From an uncultured Oscillospiraceae bacterium (GTDB lineage: Bacteria > Bacillota > Clostridia > Oscillospirales > Acutalibacteraceae), in the NCBI GenBank assembly GCA_900552285.1, contig URYV01000052.1, forward strand, positions 1-9,855: a DNA stretch of 9,855 nucleotides. The letters run 5' to 3'. The notes under the pieces were generated by a model that saw only the letters and a list, made by a program, of their open reading frames with translations, was not told the origin of the DNA and made no database searches. Position 1 is the stretch's first letter, and each line of letters begins with the position of its first letter. Of this stretch, positions 4,515 to 9,855 are shown one piece after another. Made by a program: the position numbers and the translations under genes.

Positions 4515-5390
4515 TTATTCGCCCTTCAAAGCGTCAAGAGAGGTCTGCTTTCCGCCGTAGAGTCCGAGAGGCTCAACGTGAATGGCGGCGACCGAAACAA
4601 TGTGTGTGTTGTTTTCGGCGTTGAAATCGTCAAGATAGGGCTTGTGCTGGAAGTAGTTCGCAAGCACGGTGCCGTCCTCCACAACATTGTTGGGAACAAC
4701 ATAGTCGCTGAATTCCTGAATGTCGAGGGTTATGTTTTTCTCGGCGAGAATGTCCTTTGCAACGGCAAGGATTTCGGCATGAGGTGCGGGAGAGGCAGCA
4801 ACCGAAATTGTTTTGCCCGAAAGAGCGTCATAATCAACCGAAGCGTCAAAACCGTCGCCGGGATTGTCAACAACCGACACAACCGAGCCGGCATACTTTT
4901 CGGTGATGTAATCGGCTACCTTTTTGCTGGAAAGAGCGGCCACAAGAGCCTTTACGAGGGGATCGTTCTCGTTGCCCTCTTTAACGGCCACAATGTTTGA
5001 ATAAGCCGAGGAGGAGCCTTCGAGCACCAAAGCGTCCTTGGAAGGATTGAGGTTGGCGGCGATGGCATAGTTCGAATTGATTACGGCATAGTCAACATCC
5101 TTAAGAACATTGGGGAGCTGAGCGGCCTCAACCTCGTTAAATTTGATGTTGTGGGGATTTTCCTCGATGTCAAGCACGGTTGCGGTTATTCCGGCGCCGT
5201 CCTTAAGCTTTATGAGGCCCTGCTCTTGGAGAAGCAGAAGAGCTCTTGCCTCGTTGGTGGTGTCGTTGGGAACGGCAACGGTGAGTTCGGTCTTTTTGTC
5301 GTCGGACGAGCTCTGACCGCAGGACGCGAAGGACAGGACAAGGGAAAGCGTGAGTGCTATTGCAAGAATTATTGATACAGTCTTTTTCAT
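4515..5390 (-). CDS. metQ: MetQ/NlpA-family substrate-binding lipoprotein, circularly permuted
   Basis: 291 residues. The lipoprotein signal (1-24) has lipobox FASC with C24, anchoring the protein outside the membrane where it captures methionine (or a related ligand) for MetNI. Every MetQ landmark is present but in swapped order. Residues 36-174 match the normal second part: VAVPNDTTNEARALLLL (38-54), GLIKLKDGAGI (58-68), DIEENPHNIKF, VEAAQLP (87-93), YAVINSNYA (101-109), and YAGSVVSVV (166-174) at the usual C-terminus. Residues 193-291 match the normal first part: SVAASPAPHAEIL (196-208), FSDYVVPN (227-234), NYFQHKPYLDDF (245-256), HVEPLGLY (271-278), SLDAL (284-288). A linker of ~18 residues (175-192) joins the old C- and N-termini. 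SD AAAGG, 10 nt before ATG 5390. First gene of metQNI, preceded by a complex leader. Confidence 0.93.
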   Translation of the reverse strand: MKKTVSIILAIALTLSLVLSFASCGQSSSDDKKTELTVAVPNDTTNEARALLLLQEQGLIKLKDGAGITATVLDIEENPHNIKFNEVEAAQLPNVLKDVDYAVINSNYAIAANLNPSKDALVLEGSSSAYSNIVAVKEGNENDPLVKALVAALSSKKVADYITEKYAGSVVSVVDNPGDGFDASVDYDALSGKTISVAASPAPHAEILAVAKDILAEKNITLDIQEFSDYVVPNNVVEDGTVLANYFQHKPYLDDFNAENNTHIVSVAAIHVEPLGLYGGKQTSLDALKGE

Positions 5391-5420
5391 GATAAAATTT
5401 CCTTTCGGTTTTAAAATAAT

Positions 5421-5507
5421 TTAATGTGTGATTGTCTGCTCGGCACGGCAACACATTCGCCCGAAACGGAAATTGGCTCTGACAAGCTTTTCAAAACAGT
5501 TTTTCAT
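5421..5507 (-). CDS. Putative leader peptide upstream of metQ (28 aa, Met-Cys-Cys)
   Basis: A 28-codon ORF with a strong GGAGG 6 nt before ATG 5507, placed between two promoters and metQ; its stop is 30 nt before the metQ start. The peptide is basic, with C4, then FRFGRMCCRAE (13-23) holding consecutive Met-Cys-Cys codons (18-20), and ends QTITH. Small size, strong SD, sulfur amino acids in a row and position ahead of a methionine-type transporter fit a ribosome-sensing leader peptide. No T-tailed terminator follows, so if it regulates it may act on metQ translation. It could also be an independent small protein. The frame is open further upstream to a TTG, but that codon is the -35 of a promoter, so the ATG is preferred. 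Confidence 0.55.
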   Translation of the reverse strand: MKNCFEKLVRANFRFGRMCCRAEQTITH

Positions 5508-5519
5508 ATCTTTCCTCCG

Positions 5520-5536
5520 AAACGGCAACGCCGTTT
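5520..5536 (-). promoter_or_regulatory. Small hairpin just before the leader-peptide SD
   Basis: AAACGGC/GCCGTTT, 7 bp with a 3-nt loop, ends one base before the CGGAGG site of the 28-codon ORF. It would keep that SD exposed or stack next to it. The role is unknown. Confidence 0.5.
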
Positions 5537-5577
5537 TTTCAAACGCGGAAATCCAATTTAAAATTCCCCGCCGTTTG

Positions 5578-5606
5578 TTTATAACATAAAACCGAATTTC
5601 TGTCAA
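5578..5606 (-). promoter_or_regulatory. Promoter P2 of the met operon
   Basis: Minus strand: TTGACA (5606-5601), 17-nt spacer, TATAAA (5583-5578). The -35 is a perfect consensus. The predicted start near 5571 is ~64 nt before the leader-peptide ATG. Confidence 0.7.
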
Positions 5607-5633
5607 GTGACGATCTTTCGTTCGGTTTTAAAT

Positions 5634-5650
5634 CCTACCTATTTCGTAGG
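5634..5650. promoter_or_regulatory. CCTAC-N7-GTAGG palindrome at the P1 start site
   Basis: Perfect 5-bp half-sites with a 7-bp spacer, located immediately downstream of the P1 -10 box and over the predicted start. That is a repressor position. The geometry is reminiscent of Rrf2/CymR-type sites that control sulfur metabolism in Firmicutes, but that assignment is a guess. No such regulator gene is in the window. Confidence 0.4.
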
Positions 5651-5658
5651 TTGGTAAG

Positions 5659-5687
5659 ATAATAGCACACATTATCCCCTTTGTCAA
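5659..5687 (-). promoter_or_regulatory. Promoter P1 of the met operon
   Basis: Minus strand: TTGACA (5687-5682), exact 17-nt spacer, TATTAT (5664-5659). It begins only 11 bases after the T-run of the upstream terminator. Predicted start near 5652, giving a ~260-nt leader before metQ. Confidence 0.85.
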
Positions 5688-5697
5688 CACTTTTTTT

Positions 5698-5774
5698 AAA
5701 AAAATGCGGAACTGCGCCCGAGGGTTCAGACCGGCAGAGCCGGACTGAGGAGAGAAACCCCCGAACGCAGTCCC
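5698..5774 (-). terminator. Large two-stage terminator of the sugar ABC operon
   Basis: In minus-strand RNA, a 19-pair outer stem starts GGGACUGCG (5774-5766) and closes with CGCAGUUCC (5716-5708); several of its pairs are G-U. It encloses a second stem, CAGUCCGGC with GCCGGUCUG, with a UCU loop and one mismatch. A run of seven T follows (5704-5698). The wobble pairs would be mismatches on the plus strand, so it works for minus-strand transcripts. Confidence 0.9.
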
Positions 5775-5835
5775 ACAGATGTAAGGCAAAATTACACTCG
5801 ATGTCAATATTAAATTCGGCATTCCGCCGGCATTA

Positions 5836-6831
5836 TCAGGCGCTCTTCTTGCGGTTGTTGAAGGAGTTGAGCAGAACGGCTCCGATGATGAGCAAACCCT
5901 GAACCACATACTGCATATCGGAAGATACGCCGGTAAGGGTCATGATATTGTTGATGATTCCGAGGAAGATGATACCGATGAAGGTACCCCAAGAGGTTCC
6001 GAGTCCTCCGGCAAGGCTTGCACCGCCGATGATAACCGAAGCGATGACGTCCATTTCCCAGCCGCGTCCGAAGGTGTAGGTACCGGACATAACCTGTGCC
6101 GACATCATGATTCCGGCGAAGGCGGCGCAGAACTGAACGATCATCATAACGATGATGCGGACTCTGCGGACATTGATACCCGAAAGACGGGCCGACTCGG
6201 CGTTTCCGCCGACGGCATATACCGAACGGCCGAATTTGGTCTTTCTCAGAACTATCAGCGTTACGACAAAGAACAGAGCAAGGAACATTGCGGGGACGGG
6301 CAGGAAACCGAAGAGGGTTCCCGAGCCGAACCATTTATACCACTCGGGAAGTCCGGTCACGGGATAGGGAGCGAGCAGCGCCGCCACACCGTATAGCACG
6401 TTGACCATACCGAGGGTAACGATGAAGGAAGGCATATTGAAGTAGGTCATAAGCAGTCCGCTTATAAGACCGATAAGGGAACATGCAATGAGCGTTCCGC
6501 CGATGGCGATGATACCGGCAAGCACGCCGTTTACACCCGCCGCAAGCGTCGCCTTTAGGATGAGCGCGGCCACGATACCGCTGAGGCCGACGGTGGAGCC
6601 GATCGAAAGGTCGATTTCACCGCAGATGATAACAAATGTCATACCGAATGCGATAACGCCCTTAAGAGAGGCGGTACGCAGCACGTTGAGAAGGTTTCCC
6701 GAGGTGAGGAACGAAGGCGACAGGAAGGTCGCAACGATAAATACCACCACAAGGATTATTTCAAGTTTAAAGCGATCGGCCGCCGAAGCTACCTTCAAAA
6801 GCGGGGACGCAGGAGCTTTTGTATTATTCAT
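5836..6831 (-). CDS. RbsC-type sugar ABC transporter permease
   Basis: 331 residues from ATG 6831, the usual RbsC/branched-chain-type permease length. Start chosen by GAGGTG 6 nt upstream; the open frame continues 26 codons further but those overlap the ATPase gene and lack a signal. A short polar N-terminus is followed by about nine to ten hydrophobic segments. Family marks: FLTSGNLLNVLR, the GEIDLSIGS motif after the second membrane segment, GRSVYAVGGNAESARLSGIN in the cytoplasmic coupling loop (~220), and the final GTSWGTFIGIIFLGIINN. It forms the membrane channel of a group-specific sugar importer (ribose/xylose/galactose type). The sugar cannot be read from sequence. Last gene of the operon, 13 nt after the ATPase stop and ~60 nt before the large terminator. 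Confidence 0.93.
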   Translation of the reverse strand: MNNTKAPASPLLKVASAADRFKLEIILVVVFIVATFLSPSFLTSGNLLNVLRTASLKGVIAFGMTFVIICGEIDLSIGSTVGLSGIVAALILKATLAAGVNGVLAGIIAIGGTLIACSLIGLISGLLMTYFNMPSFIVTLGMVNVLYGVAALLAPYPVTGLPEWYKWFGSGTLFGFLPVPAMFLALFFVVTLIVLRKTKFGRSVYAVGGNAESARLSGINVRRVRIIVMMIVQFCAAFAGIMMSAQVMSGTYTFGRGWEMDVIASVIIGGASLAGGLGTSWGTFIGIIFLGIINNIMTLTGVSSDMQYVVQGLLIIGAVLLNSFNNRKKSA

Positions 6832-6844
6832 TTCTTTCACCTCG

Positions 6845-8371
6845 TTAAACGTTTTCGGAAGGAACTTCTTCGGTCTTGCCCTCCGAGCTGTCGCCCATGC
6901 ACAGGGCATAAAGCTCGTTGGTCTGAACCTCGTCGGGATTTACCTCGCCGACGATTTTTCCTTCGCACATGATGAGTATTCTCTGACATACCTCAAGCAG
7001 CTCTTCAAGCTCGCTGGAGACCATGACGCTGGAAATTCCCTTTCTCGACTGATCCCACATGATTTTAAATATCTGCTGCTTGGCGGCAACGTCGATGCCT
7101 CGGGAGGGCTCGTCGAAAAACATGACCGACGGATTGGTGTTGAGCCAGTTGCCCACAACAACCTTTTGCTGGTTACCTCCCGAAAGGGACGTGACCGGAA
7201 GGGCGGTGGAGGCCACCTTGATTTGAAGGTCCTTTACCTGTCTGTCGATGTATTCCTTTTCCTTCTTCTCATTCATAAATCCGAATTTCGAAAGAGAATC
7301 GAGGCTTGCATAAACCAAATTACGGTTAATGGATGACATCAGCACCAATCCTTCGGTCTTACGATCCTCGGGGGTGAGCGCCATACCAAGTGATTTCATC
7401 TTTTTGAGGCTGGAATGGTGTTTATTGATGACCTGGCCGCCGAATTCCACGGTGCCCGAGTCAAACTTATCGGCTCCGAAAATGGATTTGAGAAGTTCCG
7501 TTCTTCCCGAGCCGAGCATTCCGGCAATTCCGAGAACCTCGCCCTTATGAAGCTCAAAGGACACGTCCTCAAATATTCCTTCCCTTGTCAGATTGTTGAC
7601 CTTAAGCACAACCTCGTCCGAAACCATAAGGTCGTCGGGACGGCTCTGAACCTGGGTATCGCCGAACATCATGTCGATGAGCTCTCTGTGGGAAAGCTCG
7701 CTCATATCCTTTTTGCCGATGTATTTTCCGTCGCGGATGACGGTACAGTCGTCGGCAATCTCCCAAAGCTCCTGAAGCTTGTGGGAAACGTAGGTTATAA
7801 TAACATCCTTTTCCTTGAGCTTTCTGACCATTTTAAAGAGTGCGGCAACCTCATGACGGGCAAGGGACGAAGTGGGCTCGTCAAGCTGAAGCACCTTGGG
7901 GTTGAAGCTCATGGCTTTCGCGATCTCTATCATCTGACGCTGCCACATGCTCAGCGACGACACCTTTGCCGTAACGGGGATGTCTATGCTCAGCTCCTGA
8001 AGCAGATTTTTAACCTGCGTGTTGGCTGCGTTCCAGTCTATCATTCCGTACTTCATGGGCATTCTGCCGAGAAGTATGTTCTCGGTGACCGAGAGGGTGG
8101 GAACAAGACTGAGTTCCTGGTACACGGTGGCGATTCCGTCCTTAAAGGCGTCGGTGGTGGAAGAAATTTTAACTTCCTTGCCGTCGAGAATAAGAACGCC
8201 GGAGGTCGCCTGCTGCGCACCCGAAATTATTTTCAGCAAGGTGGATTTACCCGATCCGTTTTTTCCCACGATGGCGTGGACCTTGCCGCTGTCAAAGGAA
8301 ACCGATACGTCGTCAAGAGCGACCGTTCCGGGGAAAACCTTTGTAATATTACGGGCTTCTAAAACGCTCAT
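6845..8371 (-). CDS. RbsA/MglA-type sugar ABC transporter ATPase, two NBDs
   Basis: 508 residues, typical of RbsA/MglA/XylG. NBD1: Walker A GKNGSGKS (36-43), Q-loop YQELSLV (84-90), signature LSMWQRQ (140-146), Walker B VLQLDE (160-165), H197. NBD2: degenerate Walker A GMLGSGRT (284-291), signature LSGGNQQK (396-403), Walker B VMFFDEPSRGID (416-427), and Ser in place of the switch His (VSSE), as usual for the second half of this family. NBD1 carries Trp143 where most ABC proteins have Gly and MglA has Ser; MglA-like proteins tolerate variation there. ATG 8371 has GAGGA 6 nt upstream. It is separated from the binding-protein gene by 100 nt with a 15-bp stem, and followed closely by the permease. 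Confidence 0.95.
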   Translation of the reverse strand: MSVLEARNITKVFPGTVALDDVSVSFDSGKVHAIVGKNGSGKSTLLKIISGAQQATSGVLILDGKEVKISSTTDAFKDGIATVYQELSLVPTLSVTENILLGRMPMKYGMIDWNAANTQVKNLLQELSIDIPVTAKVSSLSMWQRQMIEIAKAMSFNPKVLQLDEPTSSLARHEVAALFKMVRKLKEKDVIITYVSHKLQELWEIADDCTVIRDGKYIGKKDMSELSHRELIDMMFGDTQVQSRPDDLMVSDEVVLKVNNLTREGIFEDVSFELHKGEVLGIAGMLGSGRTELLKSIFGADKFDSGTVEFGGQVINKHHSSLKKMKSLGMALTPEDRKTEGLVLMSSINRNLVYASLDSLSKFGFMNEKKEKEYIDRQVKDLQIKVASTALPVTSLSGGNQQKVVVGNWLNTNPSVMFFDEPSRGIDVAAKQQIFKIMWDQSRKGISSVMVSSELEELLEVCQRILIMCEGKIVGEVNPDEVQTNELYALCMGDSSEGKTEEVPSENV

Positions 8372-8410
8372 TTAAATTCCTCATTCCTTTGAGTATGTTG
8401 ACTTGTGTTT

Positions 8411-8443
8411 CCGGAGAAGCCGCCGGTGCGACGACCTCTCCGG
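8411..8443 (-). promoter_or_regulatory. Intercistronic 15-bp stem between binding-protein and ATPase genes
   Basis: In minus-strand RNA, CCGGAGAGGUCGUCG pairs without a break to CGGCGGCUUCUCCGG around a CAC loop; three pairs are G-U, which would be mismatches in plus-strand RNA. No U-run follows. It sits 28 nt after the binding-protein stop. It probably stabilises the binding-protein message so that this subunit is made in excess, as REP elements do after malE in E. coli. Confidence 0.75.
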
Positions 8444-8471
8444 GGAAAAACTGCTTTAAATCAAGCTGTTA

Positions 8472-9470
8472 TCAGCCGATTTTCCTAAGATCATCAAGAT
8501 AGTTTTTGATTCCGTCGGGATCGGTGCGGGAAAGCAGAATACCGTCAACATTTTTGACCTGTCCTGCTGCGCCGATGTCCTCGCCCTTAATGGCCTTGAT
8601 GAGCTGCTGCATGCTCTGATAACCCATCTGATAAGCGTCCTGACCGGTAACGGCCTGGAGAACGTTTTTGTCGCTCTGGAGATAGGAAGCGATCTGCTCG
8701 GAAGCATCGATACCGAAAACGTATACGCCCGAAAGGCCCTTATTTTCGATAGCCATGGTGGAACCGACGGTACCGCCGTCGTTAGCTGCATAGATGAGCT
8801 TTACGTTGGGATGAGCGGTCATGATGCCGTCAACGGTGGTAACGGCCTTGTCCTGCTCCCAAGCGTCCTGACGGTCAACAACCTTAACGAGGTCGCCGAC
8901 TTCGCCGAGGAATCCGTCTACACGGGCAGCGGATTTTTCGGGGAGAAGGGAGTCGAAGCAAACGATTGCGATTTCAACGGGGTTCTCTGCGGTTGCGCCG
9001 AGCTCTTTTTTGAGGAACTCTTTGGCAGCCTTACCGGTGGAGGCGCCCAGCTGTTTTTGGTCGGAGGTAAATCCGCCTACGAGGAAGGAGCCGTCGGTCA
9101 GAGTGGAGTCGGTAAGAACAACCTTAACGCCTGCGGCGGCGGCGTTCTTAACGGCTTCGATGGAAGAATCCTGATTCAGGGGAGCGATGGCGATACCGTC
9201 GATCTTGTCCTGAACATAGGTGTTAATGGTCTGGGTTTCTTTTGCCTGATCCTGATTGCAGTTGAACTCTCTGTAGTTTGCACCGGCCTCGGTTGCTGCG
9301 GCCTTATAGCCCGCGCTTACCATACGCATGAACTGATCCTCGAGATAGACCATGCCGGCCACCTTGACCTGTGTGCCGTCGGAACTTGTTCCGGAGTTGT
9401 CGGACTGTCCGCATGAGCTGAATGCCGCTATCATAGCGACTGACAGTAATAGTGCAATTAGCTTCTTCAT
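8472..9470 (-). CDS. Sugar-binding lipoprotein of an ABC importer (RbsB/MglB-like)
   Basis: 332 residues from ATG 9470. The lipoprotein signal MKKLIALLLSVAMIAAFSSC has its lipobox Cys at 20, followed by a Gly/Ser/Asp-rich tether (21-35). The mature part is a periplasmic-binding-protein type I fold: VKVAGMVYLEDQFMRMVSAG near the start, the DGIAIAPLN and VKVVLTDSTL strands of the first lobe, KSAARVDGFL in the second lobe, AANDGGTVGSTMAI and VFGIDASEQ, and the final QDAYQMGYQSM helix. It captures a sugar outside the cell and delivers it to the permease. The specific sugar is not evident. The open frame extends 23 codons upstream, but AAAGGAG 10 nt before this ATG and the signal peptide fix the start. 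First gene of the operon. Confidence 0.94.
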   Translation of the reverse strand: MKKLIALLLSVAMIAAFSSCGQSDNSGTSSDGTQVKVAGMVYLEDQFMRMVSAGYKAAATEAGANYREFNCNQDQAKETQTINTYVQDKIDGIAIAPLNQDSSIEAVKNAAAAGVKVVLTDSTLTDGSFLVGGFTSDQKQLGASTGKAAKEFLKKELGATAENPVEIAIVCFDSLLPEKSAARVDGFLGEVGDLVKVVDRQDAWEQDKAVTTVDGIMTAHPNVKLIYAANDGGTVGSTMAIENKGLSGVYVFGIDASEQIASYLQSDKNVLQAVTGQDAYQMGYQSMQQLIKAIKGEDIGAAGQVKNVDGILLSRTDPDGIKNYLDDLRKIG

Positions 9471-9516
9471 TTTTTTGTTTCTCCTTTGTTGAGTTTTTCC
9501 CTCATCGGGCAAGCCC

Positions 9517-9522
9517 ATTATA
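9517..9522 (-). promoter_or_regulatory. Possible -10 box of the sugar ABC operon
   Basis: TATAAT on the minus strand, ~47 nt before the lipoprotein start. The hexamer 17 nt upstream (AGATTA, 9545-9540) is a weak -35. This might be an activator-dependent promoter; I see no clear catabolite-response element. Confidence 0.35.
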
Positions 9523-9539
9523 TAATACGAAAGATACAA

Positions 9540-9855
9540 TAATCTACATATTCTTTTGCCTTTTCTTATATTATTTCGTCATCTTTAACTACTATCATAA
9601 AAAGCATGGCAAAAGACGCATTTTTCTGTATTTTTTTACGAAAAGAATGTCGGTTTTCGGTCAAAAACAAGTCTCAAAACCGCGCAAAACCGTGCGTTTT
9701 CGCTTTCGCAAATATTCATTTTCAGTCATTTATATGCGCTGCCCCGTGAGATTTTATACTATTATTGCCTTGTCAAAAAGGGAATATTCCGCAAAAAAGC
9801 CGGCCAATGGTCTGATGGGAAAATGCGACATTATCCCGAAGAGTGAAGCAAAGCC
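9540..9855. other. Gene-free upstream region of the sugar ABC operon
   Basis: About 315 AT-rich bases with no supported gene. They contain a tandem 10-bp repeat (9675-9694), an inverted CGGTTTT copy (9651-9657), and a minus-strand TTGACA (9777-9772) whose nearest TATAAA is only 12 nt away, so it is not a good promoter. At the right edge two minus-strand frames are open to the window end for ~26-33 codons, but neither resembles a known protein tail. Confidence 0.5.
9675..9694. repeat. Tandem 10-bp repeat upstream of the sugar ABC operon
   Basis: CAAAACCGCG is followed directly by CAAAACCGTG, a one-helical-turn spacing, with a GCGTTTTCGC tract after it and an inverted CGGTTTT at 9651. It could be a regulator-binding array or simple low-complexity drift. 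Confidence 0.3.

Larger units (their letters stand above)
5404..5630 (-). promoter_or_regulatory. metQ leader with two same-sense copies and one complementary copy of a 10-mer
   Basis: On the minus strand TAAAACCGAA occurs at 5630-5621 and again at 5413-5404, where it runs into the metQ ribosome-binding site. Its exact complement TTCGGTTTTA occurs at 5596-5587. The middle copy can pair with either outer copy (10 bp), giving two exclusive folds, one of which would crowd the metQ SD. The middle copy lies inside the spacer of the second promoter, so only transcripts from the upstream promoter carry it. A regulatory RNA switch is inferred, not shown. Confidence 0.35.

Noticed and set aside
5421..5606. 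Longer 61-codon version of the metQ leader ORF
   Set aside because: It would start at a TTG that is the -35 hexamer of promoter P2 and has no SD; the internal ATG with GGAGG is much better.
5391..5652. SAM (S-box) or T-box riboswitch in the metQ leader
   Set aside because: I looked for the SAM-I conserved core and for the T-box sequence with a specifier loop and terminator; neither is visible, and the leader has no T-tailed hairpin.
5836..6909. 357-residue version of the permease
   Set aside because: The extra 26 codons overlap the ATPase gene and lack an SD; the ATG at 6831 has GAGGTG at proper spacing.
7415..8362. 315-codon open frame on the plus strand
   Set aside because: Shadow of the double-NBD ATPase gene; no domain and low-complexity antisense composition.
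9755..9855. Tail of a minus-strand gene entering from the right edge
   Set aside because: Two frames are open for only 26-33 codons and neither shows a recognisable sequence or codon pattern; the evidence is too weak to call a gene.
1..9855. CRISPR array, tRNA/rRNA genes, insertion sequences or phage genes
   Set aside because: No regularly spaced repeats, tRNA-like cloverleaf, rRNA segments, transposase or integrase sequence were seen.

Overview
The window looks like a chromosomal segment of an anaerobic, low-to-mid GC Firmicute, probably a Clostridia member of the Oscillospiraceae/Ruminococcaceae type. Supporting this are AGGAGG-type ribosome-binding sites, Gram-positive lipoprotein signals (Lys-Lys start, hydrophobic core, lipobox Cys), rubredoxin and small Fe-S proteins, a Crp/Fnr regulator of the kind common in Clostridia, and the start of a TM1266-type hydrogenase-system regulator. 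This assignment is inferred from gene content, not from a database match.

Left part (1-2350). All genes on the minus strand except one. A ferredoxin-domain protein (849-1559), a BFD-like [2Fe-2S] protein (569-784) and a rubredoxin (378-530) form a redox/Fe-S group. A Crp/Fnr regulator (1646-2317, plus strand) is divergent from them. The 86-bp gap holds back-to-back promoters and a TGTTG-N6-CAACA palindrome placed to activate the ferredoxin side and repress the regulator itself. Further left are a leader with a terminator and a possible alternative fold, a truncated TM1266-like ORF, and the 5' end of a short-chain dehydrogenase that runs off the window.

Middle (2351-5697). After a gene-free stretch with hairpins and a possible repeat remnant comes a methionine-type ABC importer operon on the minus strand, transcribed metQ, metN, metI. 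MetQ is circularly permuted: the segment that is normally C-terminal comes first, and the segment that is normally N-terminal follows it, in one lipoprotein ORF. The metQ upstream region has two consensus promoters, a CCTAC-N7-GTAGG palindrome at the start site, a 28-codon leader ORF with Met-Cys-Cys, and a 10-nt sequence present as two identical copies and one complementary copy that could form alternative RNA pairings. A long stem sits between metQ and metN.

Right part (5698-9855). A sugar-type ABC importer operon on the minus strand, transcribed binding lipoprotein, double-NBD ATPase, permease. It ends in a large wobble-paired terminator just before the met promoter. A 15-bp stem lies between the binding-protein gene and the ATPase gene, in the same relative place as the stem after metQ. 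Both stems are fully paired only in the minus-strand RNA. The last ~315 bases hold no gene that I can support.

The observation that most deserves follow-up is the permuted MetQ with its complex leader. Next come the leader and truncated TM1266-like ORF at the left edge.
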